The notes beneath the pieces are model-generated. The model was not told where the DNA came from. It saw nothing but the letters and a program-made list of their open reading frames with translations, and searched no databases. Positions 61,001 through 64,000 of a stretch of DNA of 64,000 nucleotides are shown in pieces. The stretch comes from Verpa conica (taxonomy: Eukaryota > Ascomycota > Pezizomycetes > Pezizales > Morchellaceae). The position numbers were made by a program, and so were the translations under genes. The stretch is from positions 2,108,001-2,172,000 of the forward strand of contig JAUFSD010000003.1 of assembly GCA_033030425.1 (NCBI GenBank), written 5' to 3'. Positions within the stretch are counted from its first letter, which is position 1. The number at the start of each line of letters is the position of its first letter.

Positions 61001-62299
61001 GTTCACTAACGCAGTACATATCCCCGCATCTAGCTTCTCCAGTGACTGTGGGGGTGTGATGAAACCGCCCGTTGTAGTCTGAGGTGATGTCTGTACATGT
61101 TTTTCCCCTCTTGAGGGTGTTATTTGTGGGATTTGGGGAATGAACTGCCGCGGCTTATGGCTATTATGGTGACCAATTGGCGGAGGTCCTGTGGGTTGTG
61201 GGATTCCTCTAGCCCCTCCTGGAGTAGATATTTTCGCCTTCGCGGTATTCGAGTGCGGTGTGGGTGCCACCACATCCTTTAGCGTCTTTGGAATCGGGTT
61301 GGATGCTCGACGTTTCTGGGCAGGCGGCTGTTGAAGTATCTCTTGATGCCGGTGCTGCGATACTGGTTCTGAATCACGATACAATCGACCTGTATCAATG
61401 AGTTCCATCGGATTTGAATGGAACTTGTATTTCGGAGGTTGTTCATGTAGCGAAGGCGGTGTAGATCCATTCTCGCGATTCCCAGAGGTGCCATTCAAAT
61501 CAGATAGTTTCGTCGGACTTGTAGTAGCTGTAATAGAGCCCTCCGGGGAAAATTTTAACGCTCCCGCAAGGGGAGGGAGCCCGATCCACTCAACCATTTT
61601 TAAAGACATAGTATTAAAGAGCTGCTGCGGGAATGACTTGGGATCTTTCAGGCCCTTATCTGTAACAGTCTCAACCTCCCCTTCTCGATGCCTTTTTCTC
61701 TCTTTCGGCTCGGTAGAAATCGTGGTGATCTCTTTGTTTTCCTTCTCTGCCTCATCGTCGTCGTGAATCTCCTCCTTAAAGCTACTATCTCTTGAAGATC
61801 CATCTTTAGACTCTTTCTCCTCCGAGTGCGATGACATCACTGGTATAATTGGTTTCCCGGGACAAAGAGCTTTATAAGGGTCATCCTGAGTTGCAAGATG
61901 ACAAGCTATTATCCTAGCCGATAGCACCGTGAGCTTCCTGGAAGCGTTCGTATTCCTCGAGAGGGTCTTCCGAAATGTGTAGCATGTCGCAGTATCGCAA
62001 TGAGATCGCTGGCATCCATAGAGAAGCTGATTCATATACCTGGCATCGGTTCTCGATCATTAAGGCACACTTCTCCGACAAAGAGGCCCAAGGTGCAAAA
62101 AAGGAAAGTGCATAACCTACCGCCTCACAAGGCTTTGAAAGCCTCTCTTCCGCTCTGCATCAACCACAGGTTCGATCTTCTCCGGTGCTCGAACATAGAT
62201 GGTATTTGCCACGATAATTTCTGGGGCATTAGCAGGCAGAATAGCATAGTCGAAAGAGTTGAGTCGCAAAGTTCGTTCCTCGGGTTCTTTAGGCGCCAT
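58040..62299 (-). CDS. HECT-type E3 ubiquitin ligase, Hul4-like (E6AP-related)
   Basis: Four exons (62299-62121, 62039-58547, 58489-58229, 58177-58040) join to 1356 residues. Near residues 60-120 is the AZUL-type zinc domain seen in E6AP relatives ([19 protein letters not shown], then [18 protein letters not shown]). A long Ser/Pro/Glu-rich region follows. The HECT domain spans roughly 830-1356 ([33 protein letters not shown]), but it is split by an acidic, probably disordered insert rich in Glu/Ser at about 1080-1240. The active-site Cys is C1324 in [16 protein letters not shown], and the end is GFGVP. The enzyme moves ubiquitin from E2 to substrates through a Cys thioester. The large insert within HECT is the odd feature. 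An upstream GTG-initiated extension is not needed. Confidence 0.92.
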
Positions 62300-62616
62300 G
62301 ATGGCAAACCGGTGGTGTGAGGGGAGGTGACGTCCACGAGGTACGGAACCTAAGGGCAGGGTTGTTGCCACGATGAAGGCGAACTTTTGAGAAAGCTGGT
62401 GGGTCGCAGGGATAGATGATGAACTGCAGGAACAGATGCACGAGTCGTAACGGATGATGATGGTTGTAGAGCTTCAGCGGCTCTTTGGAAGCTGGGTCAC
62501 ATCCAGGGCTGTGTGTCACTATGGGTTAGGGATATCGCCACCAGATGTGGTAATGTCGAGTGATTTGCAGTGAGCGTTTGTGGCGTTTATAAGTGTCTGC
62601 TTAACTTGATTTTCAA
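62300..62616. promoter_or_regulatory. Promoter region of HECT ligase gene and tRNA upstream flank
   Basis: About 320 bp lie between the HECT start codon (-) and the tRNA-Gly gene (+). Frames here (62289-62519) are artefacts. No specific regulatory element can be assigned. Confidence 0.4.
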
Positions 62617-62688
62617 GCGTACTTGGTCTAACGGTTATGATTTTCGCTTCCCAAGCGGGAGAACGGGGTTCGACTCCCCGAGTACGCA
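62617..62688 (+). tRNA. tRNA-Gly (anticodon CCC)
   Basis: The 72-nt sequence folds into a full cloverleaf. The acceptor stem pairs GCGTACT with AGTACGC plus an A discriminator. The D arm carries the A box TGGTCTAACGG, and the anticodon stem TTCGC/GCGGG (with two G-T pairs) holds the loop TTCCCAA, giving anticodon CCC. The T arm GGGG-TTCGACT-CCCC includes the B box GGTTCGACTCC. There is no intron. A T-rich run shortly downstream (from about 62700) could end polymerase III transcription. It reads glycine GGG codons. Confidence 0.95.
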
Positions 62689-63210
62689 CAAATGCTTACA
62701 TTTTACTATTTTGAATAGTTCCAAGATTAGGATAAAATAAACATGTTTCAAGCTCCTATTGCCTCCAGCAGCGGGAGACAAGGCAACAGTCGACCTGTAG
62801 ATAGCCAAATAAAATATCTCCAGTGCAAACACATTATTAATCGCCTTACTCACCTCAGGCGGGGTATGTTTTAGTACACACGCGGCGACAATAAACACCC
62901 CGCTATTCTATAGGTCTATCTACTTCCCCTTCGATAGCACCCAGCCTCACAGCTACCCCGCAGTTTTCGCATCATGAGACAAGCAGCAGACCCATGGTAA
63001 TACGACTCCTCAGGGCCAGCCTTGCTGTTTGTTAACTTCTCCTCATGTATATGTCTCACGCGTACAAGGCATCTCCAGAATAAAGTAAAGTGCATAAATG
63101 ATTAATGGGACATCATTGAACGAGTGAGATCTGATGAGTACCTCGTGGCTTGGCAGGCACATGCCAGCTATCATAGCTGTCCCTGAGGGCTAGTAGCTAC
63201 CACCTCAACA
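62689..63210. other. Intergenic spacer upstream of the Thr-aspartase gene
   Basis: Holds the tRNA 3' flank and the promoter of the asparaginase-like gene. The frame at 62635-62898 (-) overlaps the tRNA and is rejected. A CA-rich leader precedes the ATG at 63211. Confidence 0.45.
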
Positions 63211-64000
63211 ATGCGTACACGCACACCCGCACTTGTGATCCACGGCGGTGCCGGTTCTATCTCCCGCACCAATCTTCCAACAGGGTCTCCCCAGTACGCA
63301 GCCTATGTCGCGTCTCTTCGGCATATCCTAGGTGCTATACATCCGCTGTTACTCTCTGGAGCCACTGCGCTAGACGCTGCAACTTCTGCCGTGAGGCTGT
63401 TCGAGGATAATCCTTTGTTCAATGCTGGGAAGGGCGCGGTTTTTAATAGGGATGGAGAAAATGAGCTGGAGGCTTCGGTTATGGTGACTCGGGGCCCTGG
63501 GTGTCAGAAACGGGGCGTGGGGGTTGAATTATTGAGGAGGGTTAAGAATCCAATTCTACTTGCTCGAGAGCTATTGCTGAGACAAGAGGGAGAAGAGGAG
63601 GGGGGGACGAGGCATAATTGTATCTCTGGCCCAGAGGCGGAGAGATTAGCAGAGACGTGGGGGATTGAATTAGTGGATGAGGGGTATTTCTGGACTGAGA
63701 AGCGATGGAATGAGCATCTTCGTGGTTTGAAACCTACGTTGGCGACACCTTGGGGCAGGGATGAGCTGGAGGAGTATTTACCACAAGGCACGGTCGGCTG
63801 TGTGGCACTCGATATCTACGGGACCTTATGCGTCGCGACATCTACAGGAGGACTCACAAACAAGATCCCTGGGCGCATCGGGGATACACCGACTCTAGGC
63901 GCTGGTTTTTGGGCCGAAGAGTGGGAGATCCCGTCCATCCCTCCAAATGTTGCAGCCTGGGACAACTCATGGTTGAATTATATTTTCGGTAGCTGTTTCC
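63211..64000 (+). CDS. Threonine aspartase/isoaspartyl-peptidase-like (family T2), 3' end beyond window
   Basis: The frame is open from an ATG at 63211 to the window edge (263 codons seen). It opens with ALVIHGGAGSI and continues ATALDAATSAVRLFEDNPLF, NAGKGAVFNRDG and ELEASVM, the usual order in Ntn-hydrolase asparaginases. The nucleophile is T194 in PQGTVGCVALD, where autoproteolysis should occur, followed by TSTGGLTNKIPGRIGDTPT, which forms the substrate site. These enzymes cleave asparagine or isoaspartyl or Asp-X bonds. The FWAEEWEIP stretch and the long Glu-rich loop before the Thr suggest the fungal taspase-like branch. The end lies outside the window. Confidence 0.9.
   Translation, partial: MRTRTPALVIHGGAGSISRTNLPTGSPQYAAYVASLRHILGAIHPLLLSGATALDAATSAVRLFEDNPLFNAGKGAVFNRDGENELEASVMVTRGPGCQKRGVGVELLRRVKNPILLARELLLRQEGEEEGGTRHNCISGPEAERLAETWGIELVDEGYFWTEKRWNEHLRGLKPTLATPWGRDELEEYLPQGTVGCVALDIYGTLCVATSTGGLTNKIPGRIGDTPTLGAGFWAEEWEIPSIPPNVAAWDNSWLNYIFGSCF

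Noticed and set aside
1..64000. CRISPR arrays, bacterial operons or viral genes
   Set aside because: No regularly spaced repeats, no ribosome-binding-site-led operons and no viral polymerase or capsid motifs; the DNA is fungal nuclear in character.

Overview
The window looks like nuclear DNA of a filamentous ascomycete (Pezizomycotina). Nearly every gene is broken by short introns, mostly 47-90 bp, with GT donors, CTAAC/CTAAT-like branch sites and AG acceptors. The recognisable proteins are typical of that group: Swf1 palmitoyltransferase, a BRCT-Myb-Rap1 telomere protein, the TFIIH helicase Ssl2/XPB, a Hul4-like HECT ligase, a secreted FAD oxidase and a MARVEL protein. Twenty-one protein genes can be modelled in full or as edge or start-incomplete pieces, two more are tentative, and there is one tRNA-Gly(CCC). 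The gene-poor AT-rich spacers of 3.6-4.4 kb suggest decayed repeats, as seen in repeat-rich Pezizomycetes, but the class cannot be fixed from the sequence alone.

Layout. 0-9 kb: edge-truncated GNAT acetyltransferase (-), SLC35C-like nucleotide-sugar transporter (-), an 861-residue protein of unknown family (+), a small unknown gene (-). 9-21 kb: small secreted lysozyme-like protein (-), 2OG-Fe(II) oxygenase with a 12-nt microexon (+), swf1 (-) and rap1 (+) sharing a 740-bp divergent promoter, MARVEL membrane protein (+). 21-37 kb: gene-poor, holding a secreted bicovalent FAD oxidase (+), a split-barrel flavin/FNR-type fusion (-) with a GC-AG intron, a decayed reading frame, and a 63-residue Cys-rich protein (+). 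37-48 kb: Kre9-like cell-surface protein (-), a Cys-knuckle protein (-), a cytochrome P450 (-), and another AT-rich spacer with a 51-bp hairpin. 47-58 kb: GDP-mannose pyrophosphorylase-like protein (+), two small convergent genes, ssl2 (+), a MITE, a histidine phosphatase (-). 58-64 kb: Hul4-like HECT ligase (-), tRNA-Gly, and a threonine-aspartase/asparaginase-like gene running off the right edge (+).

The genes are mostly unrelated housekeeping or accessory functions. Two sugar-nucleotide genes (the transporter and the pyrophosphorylase-like protein) may both serve glycosylation but lie 45 kb apart. The redox enzymes (2OG oxygenase, FAD oxidase, flavin fusion, P450) are too dispersed and lack a backbone synthase, so I do not call a biosynthetic cluster. 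I found no convincing new multi-gene system. The most unusual items are splicing features (microexon, GC-AG intron, weak donors), the orphan 861-residue protein, two tiny proteins and the MITE. All gene models were built by hand from splice signals, reading-frame continuity and remembered family features; no search was run.
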